DNA from: Piscinibacter gummiphilus
Lineage (GTDB): Bacteria; Pseudomonadota; Gammaproteobacteria; Burkholderiales; Burkholderiaceae_C
DNA: 64,000 nucleotides
Direction: 5' to 3'
Assembly (NCBI RefSeq): GCF_002116905.1
Contig: NZ_CP015118.1
Span: 2,418,001 to 2,482,000, forward strand
The notes under the pieces were generated by a model. It made no database searches and had not been told where the DNA came from. It worked only from the letters and a program-made list of their open reading frames with translations. Each line of letters opens with the position of its first letter. The stretch's first letter is position 1. Shown in pieces: positions 8,214-15,482 of this stretch. The position numbers were made by a program, and so were the translations under genes.

Positions 8214-8776
8214 AGCGTGATTCCCTTGGTCTTCAAGCTCGCTGCCAGCGCATGGACGGCCCGGGAGCAGTGCGTCTTCACGCTTCCTTCCGAGCAGCCC
8301 ATCACCGCCGCCGTCTCGGCGACATCGAGTTCCTCCCAGTAACGAAGCAAAAAGGCTTCCCGTTGACGCGCTGGGAGACGTTGCACCTCGCCGTCGATCA
8401 AAAGCAGGATCTGAGCCCGTGACACGGAGTCTGCGGCACTTTCCGTGACGGAATCCTCATCCTGGCCGGCGAGGGTTTCGAGCAGGTCGAAGTCGGCGTC
8501 GTCACTCGACGACTCGAAGTCGGAAAAGTTCCGGAAGAGGGCGCCGCGCACCTTCTGGCGCCGGAACCAGTCCATGGTGGCGTTCGAGAGGATGCGCTGG
8601 AACACGAGCGGCAGCTCCGCGGCCGGGCGGTCGCAGTACTTCTCCGCGACGCGGATCATGGCGTCCTGGACGATGTCGAGGGCGGCATCGTCGTCCCGCA
8701 CGGCGTAGACCACGCGCTTGAACGCGCGCCGCTCGACGCTTTTCAGGAAATCGGACAGTTCTTTGTCGGATGCCAA
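8210..8776 (-). CDS. ECF-type RNA polymerase sigma factor
   Basis: 188 residues from a TTG at 8776. Region 2 is visible at about 15-80 (YAVRDDDAALDIVQDAM and the LDWFRRQKVR-like DWFRRQKVRGALF block) and region 4 at about 125-175 (LPARQREAFLLRYWEELDVAETAAVMGCSEGSVKTHCSRA), a helix-turn-helix for the -35 element. An acidic spacer (ESSSDDADFDLLE) joins them. The open frame extends 39 codons upstream, but that part has no family character, so the TTG at MASDKELSDFL is preferred. It heads a run DUF3619-DUF3106-RDD-dgkA-LOG and is divergent from ilvB. Confidence 0.88.
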   Translation of the reverse strand: MASDKELSDFLKSVERRAFKRVVYAVRDDDAALDIVQDAMIRVAEKYCDRPAAELPLVFQRILSNATMDWFRRQKVRGALFRNFSDFESSSDDADFDLLETLAGQDEDSVTESAADSVSRAQILLLIDGEVQRLPARQREAFLLRYWEELDVAETAAVMGCSEGSVKTHCSRAVHALAASLKTKGITL

Positions 8777-8997
8777 GGAGATGCGCCCGAGGGAAATCAG
8801 GCAGGGTCGGAAACGGGGCGGATTATCGCATTCGGGCGCTCCCGTGCCGGTCGGGTATGTGACTGGTGTGTCAATCCGATGCCATAATCCCATCCTTGCA
8901 CAACAGTTAGATCTCGATTGGGCGCCCGACCCGGGTGCTCTCTTTTGGATTCAGCAGGCACCACACCCGCCCCACGAAGGCGAGGAGAGGTGCACCG

Positions 8998-10815
8998 ATG
9001 GTTTTTCGTCAGAGAAATTCACAAAGGTTCGAAATGGACATGTCTGCCACAGAAAAGCGCGCCGCCACGGCGCCGGCCCCCGCGGCCAACACTTCCCCCT
9101 CCACCGACCCGAACGGGTCCGAGATCCTCGTCAAGTGCCTCCAGGCCGAAGGCGTCAAGTACCTCTGGGGCTACCCCGGCGGTGCGGTTCTCTACATCTA
9201 CGACGCCCTCTACAAGCAGGACACCATCCACCACGTGCTGGTGCGCCACGAGCAGGCCGCCGTCCACGCGGCCGATGGCTACGCCCGCGCCACGGGTGAC
9301 GTCGGTGTCGCCCTGGTCACGTCCGGCCCGGGCGTCACCAATGCCATCACCGGCATCGCCACGGCGTACATGGACTCCATCCCGATGGTGATCATCACCG
9401 GGCAGGTCCCGACGGCCGCCATCGGCCTCGACGCCTTCCAGGAGTGCGACACCGTCGGCATCACCCGCCCGATCGTCAAGCACAACTTCCTCGTGAAGGA
9501 CGTGCGCGACCTGGCCGCCACGATGAAGAAGGCCTTCCACATCGCCCGCACCGGCCGTCCCGGCCCCGTCGTGGTCGACATCCCGAAGGACGTGTCCCTC
9601 CACACCACGCCGTTCCACTACCCGGCCTCGGTGGAGATGCGCTCGTACAACCCGGTGCGCAAGGGCCACGGCGGCCAGATCCGCAAGGCCGTGCAGCTGC
9701 TGCTGGCGGCGAAGCGCCCGTACATCTACACCGGCGGCGGTGTCATCCTCGGCAACGCGTCGGCCGAACTGCGCGAGCTGGTCAACCTGCTCGGCTTCCC
9801 GGTCACCAACACGCTGATGGGCCTCGGCGCCTACCCGTCGTCGGATCCGAAGTTCCTCGGCATGCTGGGCATGCACGGCACGTACGAAGCCAACATGACC
9901 ATGCAGAACTGCGACGTCCTGCTGGCCGTGGGCGCCCGGTTCGACGACCGCGTGATCGGCAACCCGAAGCACTTCGCCTCGGTCGAGCGCAAGATCGTCC
10001 ACATCGACATCGACCCCTCGTCGATCTCGAAGCGCGTGAAGGTCGACATCCCCATCGTGGGCGATGTGAAGGACGTGCTGCAGGAGCTGATCGCCCAGAT
10101 CAAGGAAGCCCAGGCCAAGCCCGACGCCAACGCGTTGAACACCTGGTGGAACCAGATCGCCGAGTGGCGCAAGCGCGAGTGCCTGGTCTTCAAGAACAGC
10201 ACCGAGGTCATCAAGCCGCAGAGCGTGATCGACACCCTCTGGCGCCTCACGAAGGACGGTGACACCTACATCACGTCCGACGTGGGCCAGCACCAGATGT
10301 GGGCCGCGCAGTACTACCGCTTCGACGAGCCGCGCCGCTGGATCAACTCCGGCGGCCTGGGCACGATGGGCGTGGGCCTGCCGTACGCCATGGGCATCAA
10401 GCTGGCCAAGCCCGACGCCGATGTGTTCTGCATCACCGGCGAAGGCTCGATCCAGATGTGCATCCAGGAGCTGTCCACCTGCTTCCAGTACAAGACGCCG
10501 GTCAAGATCATCTCGCTGAACAACCGCTACCTGGGCATGGTGCGGCAGTGGCAGGAGCTCGACTACGGCAAGCGCTACTCGCACAGCTACATGGAAGCGC
10601 TCCCCGACTTCGTCAAGCTCGCCGAGGCCTATGGCCACGTGGGCCTGAAGATCGAGAAGCCGTCCGACGTGGAAGGCGCCCTGAAGGAGGCCATCCGCCT
10701 GAAGGACCGCACCGTGTTCCTCGACATCCGCACCGATCCGGGCGAGAACGTCTGGCCCATGGTGCAGGCCGGCAAGGGCATCTCCGAAATGCTGCTGGGG
10801 TCCGAAGACCTGTGA
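8998..10815 (+). CDS. ilvB: Acetolactate synthase, large catalytic subunit
   Basis: 605 residues with the full thiamine diphosphate enzyme layout: the N-terminal PYR domain with the catalytic Glu in VLVRHEQAAVHAADGYARA, a central FAD-binding domain, and the C-terminal PP domain with GEGSIQMCIQELST...NNRYLGMV for Mg-ThDP. It condenses two pyruvates, or pyruvate and 2-oxobutyrate, in the first common step of valine, leucine and isoleucine synthesis. The ATG at 8998 follows a strong GAGGAGAGG ribosome site; ATGs at 9034 and 9040 are alternatives. It is followed by ilvN after a 163-base structured leader. Confidence 0.96.
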   Translation: MVFRQRNSQRFEMDMSATEKRAATAPAPAANTSPSTDPNGSEILVKCLQAEGVKYLWGYPGGAVLYIYDALYKQDTIHHVLVRHEQAAVHAADGYARATGDVGVALVTSGPGVTNAITGIATAYMDSIPMVIITGQVPTAAIGLDAFQECDTVGITRPIVKHNFLVKDVRDLAATMKKAFHIARTGRPGPVVVDIPKDVSLHTTPFHYPASVEMRSYNPVRKGHGGQIRKAVQLLLAAKRPYIYTGGGVILGNASAELRELVNLLGFPVTNTLMGLGAYPSSDPKFLGMLGMHGTYEANMTMQNCDVLLAVGARFDDRVIGNPKHFASVERKIVHIDIDPSSISKRVKVDIPIVGDVKDVLQELIAQIKEAQAKPDANALNTWWNQIAEWRKRECLVFKNSTEVIKPQSVIDTLWRLTKDGDTYITSDVGQHQMWAAQYYRFDEPRRWINSGGLGTMGVGLPYAMGIKLAKPDADVFCITGEGSIQMCIQELSTCFQYKTPVKIISLNNRYLGMVRQWQELDYGKRYSHSYMEALPDFVKLAEAYGHVGLKIEKPSDVEGALKEAIRLKDRTVFLDIRTDPGENVWPMVQAGKGISEMLLGSEDL

Positions 10816-10834
10816 CCCGCTGAACGCGCGCCAG

Positions 10835-10954
10835 GGGCGGGTTGGCACGACCTCCCGCCCGAACGCACGCGGAACGCGTCGAACGTTTCGACCCACTTCC
10901 CAACACTTCATCTGGAACATCGTGGCCAAGCGCCGCTGGTTACCGCCAGCGGCG
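10835..10954 (+). promoter_or_regulatory. Structured leader before ilvN (candidate ilvH RNA motif or attenuator-like element)
   Basis: The gap between ilvB and ilvN holds three perfect hairpins: 10835-10860 (7-bp GGGCGGG stem, 12-base loop), 10878-10892 (6-bp GTCGAA stem, 3-base loop) and 10931-10954 (9-bp CGCCGCTGG stem, 6-base loop) ending 24 bases before the ilvN start. Tight ilvB-ilvN spacing is usual, so a conserved 163-base structured gap suggests control. An RNA motif named ilvH has been described upstream of ilvH in Betaproteobacteria; whether this matches needs a covariance model. Confidence 0.45.
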
Positions 10955-10978
10955 TGAAGAGCGCGGTGACACGAGACC

Positions 10979-11470
10979 ATGAAACACATCATTGCCCTGC
11001 TGCTCGAGAACGAGCCCGGCGCGCTGTCGCGCGTGGTGGCCCTCTTTTCCGCCCGCGGCTACAACATCGAGAGCCTGACCGTCGCCCCCACGGAAGACGC
11101 ATCGCTCTCGCGCATGACCATCGTGACCACTGGGTCCGACGACGTCATCGAACAGATCACCAAGCACTTGAACCGGCTCATCGAAGTGGTCAAGGTGGTG
11201 GACCTCACCGAAGGCAGCTTTACCGAGCGTGAACTCATGCTCATCAAGGTGCGCGCGGTGGGGAAGGAGCGCGAGGAGATGAAGCGCATGTCCGACATCT
11301 TCCGCGGCCGCATCATCGATGTGACCGAGAAGAGCTACACCATTGAACTCACCGGCGATTCCAGCAAGCTCGATGCCTTCCTCGAGGCCATCGACCGCAC
11401 CGCCATTCTTGAAACCGTGCGTACCGGCGCCAGCGGGATCGGTCGCGGCGAGCGCATCCTGCGCGTCTGA
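10979..11470 (+). CDS. ilvN: Acetolactate synthase, small regulatory subunit
   Basis: 163 residues. An N-terminal ACT domain (HIIALLLENEPGALSRVV...RGYNIESLTVAPTED) binds valine for feedback inhibition, followed by the C-terminal domain (ELMLIKVRAVGKERE...) that stimulates the catalytic subunit. The length equals the IlvH/IlvN type of Proteobacteria. It lies in the ilvB-ilvN-ilvC order, 47 bases before ilvC. Confidence 0.95.
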   Translation: MKHIIALLLENEPGALSRVVALFSARGYNIESLTVAPTEDASLSRMTIVTTGSDDVIEQITKHLNRLIEVVKVVDLTEGSFTERELMLIKVRAVGKEREEMKRMSDIFRGRIIDVTEKSYTIELTGDSSKLDAFLEAIDRTAILETVRTGASGIGRGERILRV

Positions 11471-11517
11471 TCCACCCCCGACCCGCTATTACTTGAACTG
11501 ATTTTTAGGAGCGATAC

Positions 11518-12534
11518 ATGAAGGTTTATTACGACAAGGACGCCGACCTCAGCCTCATCAAGGGCAAGAACGTCACGATCATCGGCTACGGCTCGCAAGG
11601 CCACGCCCACGCCCAGAACCTGAACGACAGCGGCGTGAAGGTCACCGTCGGCGTGCGCAAGTCCGGCGCGTCGTGGGGCAAGGCCGAGAAGGCCGGCCTG
11701 AAGGTCGCCGAGATCGCCGACGCCGTGAAGTCGGCCGACGTCGTCATGATCCTGCTGCCGGACGAGCAGATCGCCGCCGTCTACAAGGAAGAAGTCGAGC
11801 CGAACATCAAGCAGGGCGCCTCGCTCGCTTTCGCCCACGGCTTCAACGTGCACTACGGTCAAGTCGCTCCCCGCGCCGACCTGGACGTGTGGATGGTCGC
11901 TCCGAAGGCCCCGGGCCACACGGTGCGCGGCACCTACTCGCAAGGTGGCGGCGTGCCCCACCTGATCGCCGTCTACGCCGACAAGACCGGCAAGGCGCGT
12001 GACCTGGCCCTGAGCTACGCGGCTGCCAACGGCGGCGGCAAGGCCGGCATCATCGAGACCAACTTCCGCGAAGAAACCGAAACCGACCTGTTCGGCGAGC
12101 AAGCCGTGCTGTGCGGCGGCGCCGTCGAGCTGATCAAGGCTGGTTTCGAGACGCTGACCGAAGCCGGTTACGCGCCCGAGATGGCGTACTTCGAGTGCCT
12201 GCACGAGCTCAAGCTGATCGTCGACCTGATCTACGAAGGCGGCATCGCGAACATGAACTACTCGATCTCGAACAACGCCGAGTACGGCGAGTACGTGACG
12301 GGTCCGCGTGTCGTGACCGAAGCCACCAAGGATGCGATGCGCCAGTGCCTGAAGGACATCCAGACCGGCGAATACGCGAAGAGCTTCATCCTCGAGAACA
12401 AGGCCGGTGCCCCGACGCTGCTGTCGCGCCGCCGCCTGACGGCCGAGCACCCGATCGAACAGGTCGGCGAGCAACTCCGCGCGATGATGCCCTGGATCAA
12501 GAAGAACCGCCTGGTCGACCAGAGCAAGAACTGA
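11518..12534 (+). CDS. ilvC: Ketol-acid reductoisomerase, class I
   Basis: 338 residues, the class I length. The N-terminal Rossmann domain carries GYGSQGHAHAQNL for NADPH, and the C-terminal all-helical knot domain carries the Mg-binding residues in DLFGEQAVLCGG (Asp, Glu) and ECLHELKLIVDL. It converts acetolactate or acetohydroxybutyrate to the dihydroxy acid. An AGGAGCG ribosome site lies just before the ATG. A strong terminator follows at 12577. Confidence 0.97.
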   Translation: MKVYYDKDADLSLIKGKNVTIIGYGSQGHAHAQNLNDSGVKVTVGVRKSGASWGKAEKAGLKVAEIADAVKSADVVMILLPDEQIAAVYKEEVEPNIKQGASLAFAHGFNVHYGQVAPRADLDVWMVAPKAPGHTVRGTYSQGGGVPHLIAVYADKTGKARDLALSYAAANGGGKAGIIETNFREETETDLFGEQAVLCGGAVELIKAGFETLTEAGYAPEMAYFECLHELKLIVDLIYEGGIANMNYSISNNAEYGEYVTGPRVVTEATKDAMRQCLKDIQTGEYAKSFILENKAGAPTLLSRRRLTAEHPIEQVGEQLRAMMPWIKKNRLVDQSKN

Positions 12535-12576
12535 TCACCCTGGCAAGCCGCTTCGTGCGGCTTCCCACGATCAATG

Positions 12577-12606
12577 GCCGCAAGGGAAACCTTGCGGCTT
12601 TTTTGT
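12577..12606 (+). terminator. Rho-independent terminator after ilvC
   Basis: A perfect 9-bp stem (GCCGCAAGG with CCTTGCGGC) with a GAAA loop, followed by TTTTTT. It separates ilvBNC from pssA, whose start is only 28 bases further on. Confidence 0.88.
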
Positions 12607-12633
12607 TGTGCGCTGCGTTATCCTCTCGCTCCG

Positions 12634-13503
12634 ATGAATTCCCCCGCTTCCCCGGTCCCTCCGATGCACGACGGCGACAACCCCACGCTGGAGGTGGACG
12701 ACGCCCCGGCGCGCCCGCGCCGCAAGGGCATCTACATCCTCCCGAACCTGTTCACGGTGGCGGCCCTCTTCGGCGGGTTCTACGCGATCGTGATGGCGAT
12801 GAACGGCCGCTTCGAACAGGCCGCCGTCGGCGTCTTCTGCGCGATGGTGCTCGACAGCCTCGACGGCCGCGTGGCCCGCATGACGAACACGCAGAGCACG
12901 TTCGGCGAGCAGATGGACAGCCTGTCCGACATGGTGTCGTTCGGCGCCGCGCCCGCGCTGATCGTCTACGAATGGGCCCTGACCGACCTCGGCAAGCTCG
13001 GCTGGATCGCGGCCTTCGTGTACTGCGCGTGCGCCGCGCTGCGCCTCGCGCGCTTCAACACGAACCTCGCCGTCGTCGACAAGCGCTTCTTCCAGGGCCT
13101 GCCGAGCCCCGCTGCCGCGGCGCTGGTGATGGGCTTCATCTGGGTCATGGATTCGTTCGGTTTCCAGGGCGGCCGCGAGAACAGCTTCCTGTTCCCGCTC
13201 TGGCTGTCGTGGACGGCCTTCGCCTTCACGCTGTACGCCGGCCTCACGATGGTGACGAACGTGCCGTTCTACAGCTTCAAGGATGTGAGCTTCAAGCGCT
13301 CGGTGCCGTTCATCGTGATCGTGGCCATCGCGTTGGCCATCGCGCTGATCACGCTGCATCCGCCCATCGTGCTGTTCGGGCTGTTCTGCATCTACGGCAC
13401 GTCGGGCTACGGCGTGTACGGGTGGAAGCGGGCGAAGGGACGGCCGGTCAGCGTGATCGCCACGTCCACCGACGAACCCGACGAAGAGGGCCTGCATCGG
13501 TGA
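12634..13503 (+). CDS. pssA: CDP-diacylglycerol-serine O-phosphatidyltransferase
   Basis: 289 residues of the integral-membrane CDP-alcohol phosphatidyltransferase family. The catalytic motif D-G-x2-A-R-x8-G-x3-D-x3-D is seen as DSLDGRVARMTNTQSTFGEQ followed by MDSLSD near residue 85-108. Several membrane spans follow. It makes phosphatidylserine, the precursor of phosphatidylethanolamine. The start at 12634 (MNSPASPVPPM) is preferred to an upstream frame extension that overlaps the ilvC terminator. Lying between ilvC and leuA is usual for Burkholderiales. Confidence 0.92.
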   Translation: MNSPASPVPPMHDGDNPTLEVDDAPARPRRKGIYILPNLFTVAALFGGFYAIVMAMNGRFEQAAVGVFCAMVLDSLDGRVARMTNTQSTFGEQMDSLSDMVSFGAAPALIVYEWALTDLGKLGWIAAFVYCACAALRLARFNTNLAVVDKRFFQGLPSPAAAALVMGFIWVMDSFGFQGGRENSFLFPLWLSWTAFAFTLYAGLTMVTNVPFYSFKDVSFKRSVPFIVIVAIALAIALITLHPPIVLFGLFCIYGTSGYGVYGWKRAKGRPVSVIATSTDEPDEEGLHR

Positions 13504-13553
13504 CAGGGTGGCCGTTCGTGTGAACCCGCACACCACGGCCCCACGACAAGTGC

Positions 13554-13559
13554 TATATT
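13554..13559 (+). promoter_or_regulatory. Candidate -10 element (TATATT) of the leucine leader transcript
   Basis: TATATT ends 7 bases before the ATG of the leader peptide. Transcription would start at or right next to the ATG, which would give a leaderless message; no ribosome site precedes the ATG, in agreement. No convincing -35 element is seen. Confidence 0.4.
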
Positions 13560-13566
13560 TGCTGCC

Positions 13567-13623
13567 ATGACGTCGTTCAACGCACTTTCGCTGCTAGGTC
13601 TAGGCCACCTCCGGGCCCGCTGA
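13567..13623 (+). CDS. leuL: Leucine-rich leader peptide of the leuA attenuator (leuL-like)
   Basis: An 18-codon frame, ATG to TGA, encoding MTSFNALSLLGLGHLRAR. Five of 18 residues are leucine and two of the five codons are CTA, which is scarce in this GC-rich DNA. A terminator-like hairpin follows 31 bases after the stop and the leuA start lies beyond it. This is the layout of ribosome-mediated transcription attenuation known for leu operons: slow decoding of Leu codons when charged tRNA-Leu is low would prevent the terminator. The tRNA-Leu(UAG) that reads CTA is encoded in this window at 26708. The function is inferred from layout. Confidence 0.72.
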   Translation: MTSFNALSLLGLGHLRAR

Positions 13624-13653
13624 CCAGTCACGTCTTTTCGTTTCTTTCGTCTC

Positions 13654-13696
13654 AAACGGCCCGCATGCAACCAGCATTGGGCCGTTTTGCTTTTTC
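13654..13696 (+). terminator. Attenuator terminator upstream of leuA
   Basis: A 9-bp stem (AAACGGCCC with GGGCCGTTT) whose loop holds a further ATGC/GCAT pairing, followed by TTTTGCTTTTT. The GGGCC stretch at the end of the leader peptide frame (around 13613) can pair with the GGCCC of the left arm, giving a plausible antiterminator. Confidence 0.75.
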
Positions 13697-13745
13697 CTCT
13701 CCCGTCTGCGCTGGTTGCCACCCTGAACCCTCCCAGGAGCATCCC

Positions 13746-15431
13746 ATGTTGAAGCAACCGCAGCAGAAATACCGCCCCTTCGCCGCCATCAAGCTCGCCG
13801 ACCGCCGCTGGCCGGACGCCGAACTGACGGCCGCGCCGATCTGGCTGAGCACCGACCTGCGCGACGGCAACCAGGCCCTCATCGAACCGATGGACCTGGC
13901 GCGCAAGCTGCGCATGTTCGAGATGCTCGTGAAGATCGGCTTCAAGGAGATCGAGGTCGGCTTCCCGTCGGCGTCGCAGACCGAGTTCGACTTCCTGCGC
14001 CAGCTCATCGAAGAGAAGCGCATCCCCGACGACGTGACGATCCAGGTGCTCACGCAGGCCCGCGAGCCGCTGATCCGCCGCACGTTCGAGGCGCTGCAGG
14101 GCGTGCCGCGCGCCATCGTGCACCTCTACAACGCCACCGCGCCGGTGATGCGCAACGTGGTGCTGGGCCTCGACCAGGACGGCGTGGTGGACCTCGCCGT
14201 GACCCACGCGAAGCTCTTCAAGCAGTTGGCCGACGAGCAGCCCGGCACCGACTGGCGCTTCGAATACTCGCCCGAGACCTTCTCGGACACCGAACTCCCG
14301 TTCGCGCTGCGCATCGTCGATGCCGTCACCGAAGTCTGGGCGCCCACGCCCGAGCGCAAGTGCATCGTCAACCTGCCCACCACCATCGAGCGCTGCACGC
14401 CGAACGTGTTCGCCGACATGATCGAGTGGATGCACCGCCACATGGCCCGCCGCGACAGCATCGTGCTGTCGGTCCACCCGCACAACGACCGTGGCACGGG
14501 CACGGCCACCGGTGAACTCGCGCTGCTGGCCGGCGCCGACCGCCTCGAGGGCTGCCTCTTCGGCAACGGCGAGCGCACCGGCAACCTCGACCTCGTCAAC
14601 GTCGCGCTCAACCTCTACACGCAGGGCATCCCGCCGAACCTCGATTTCTCGGACATCGACGAGGTGCGCCGCTGCGTCGAGCACTGCAACCAGCTGCCCG
14701 TGCACCCGCGCCATCCGTACGTGGGCGACCTCGTCTACACGTCGTTCTCGGGTTCGCACCAGGACGCCATCAAGAAGGCCTTCGCCGTCGCGAAGCCCGG
14801 CGACGTCTGGGACATTCCGTACCTCCCCATCGACCCGAAGGACCTCGGTCGCAGCTACGACGCGGTGATCCGCGTGAACAGCCAGTCGGGCAAGGGCGGC
14901 ATCGCCTACCTGCTCGAGGCCGAGTACGGCATCGAACTCCCGCGCCGCCTGCAGATCGAGTTCAGCCAGGTGGTCCAGGGCGTGATGGACGACACCGGCA
15001 AGGAGCAGAGCGCCGCCGACATCTGGGGCATCTTCGAGCGCGAGTACGGCATCCACGAGGTGTCGGTGGCGCACCCGGTCATCACCACGCGCGAGCAGGG
15101 CGTCGTGTCGCTCGAGGCCGACGTGTCGGCGGGCGGCCGCCAGATGAGCGTGAAGGGCGCCGGGTCCGGCCCCATCGACGCGTTCGTCGCGGCGCTGCAT
15201 GCGCACGGCCACGGCGTCCGCGTGCTCGACTACCACGAGCACGCCATCGGCAGCGGCGCGGACGCCCGCGCGGTCGCCTACCTCGAGCTGCGCATCGACG
15301 ACGCCACCAGCCTCTTCGGCGTCGGCATCGACTCGGACATCGTCTCCGCGTCGATGAAGGCGATCCTGTCGGGCGTGGTCCGCGCGAAGCGGCAAGCCGC
15401 AGCGCCGGCAGCGGTCGCTTCCGTGGCCTAA
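13746..15431 (+). CDS. leuA: 2-isopropylmalate synthase, long form (TIGR00970-like)
   Basis: 561 residues. A catalytic TIM barrel (about 30-310) has the substrate motif LSTDLRDGNQAL and the metal-binding His pair in SVHPHNDRGTGTA; a C-terminal LeuA regulatory domain (about 430-555) is expected to bind leucine. The DLRDGNQAL form and N-terminal extension mark the long subfamily also found in actinobacteria and fungi. It condenses 2-ketoisovalerate with acetyl-CoA. The ATG at 13746 has an AGGAG site 7 bases upstream. It sits behind the leucine attenuator and 51 bases ahead of a second, different 2-isopropylmalate synthase. Confidence 0.93.
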   Translation: MLKQPQQKYRPFAAIKLADRRWPDAELTAAPIWLSTDLRDGNQALIEPMDLARKLRMFEMLVKIGFKEIEVGFPSASQTEFDFLRQLIEEKRIPDDVTIQVLTQAREPLIRRTFEALQGVPRAIVHLYNATAPVMRNVVLGLDQDGVVDLAVTHAKLFKQLADEQPGTDWRFEYSPETFSDTELPFALRIVDAVTEVWAPTPERKCIVNLPTTIERCTPNVFADMIEWMHRHMARRDSIVLSVHPHNDRGTGTATGELALLAGADRLEGCLFGNGERTGNLDLVNVALNLYTQGIPPNLDFSDIDEVRRCVEHCNQLPVHPRHPYVGDLVYTSFSGSHQDAIKKAFAVAKPGDVWDIPYLPIDPKDLGRSYDAVIRVNSQSGKGGIAYLLEAEYGIELPRRLQIEFSQVVQGVMDDTGKEQSAADIWGIFEREYGIHEVSVAHPVITTREQGVVSLEADVSAGGRQMSVKGAGSGPIDAFVAALHAHGHGVRVLDYHEHAIGSGADARAVAYLELRIDDATSLFGVGIDSDIVSASMKAILSGVVRAKRQAAAPAAVASVA

Positions 15432-15482
15432 GATTCACGTTCGGGCTGCCCGCATCGCATTCAGAAAAACAGGAGCTTCACC

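Noticed and set aside
8777..8893. N-terminal 39-codon extension of the sigma factor
   Set aside because: The extension has no similarity to sigma factors and reads into the ilvB control region; the TTG at 8776 fits the family start.
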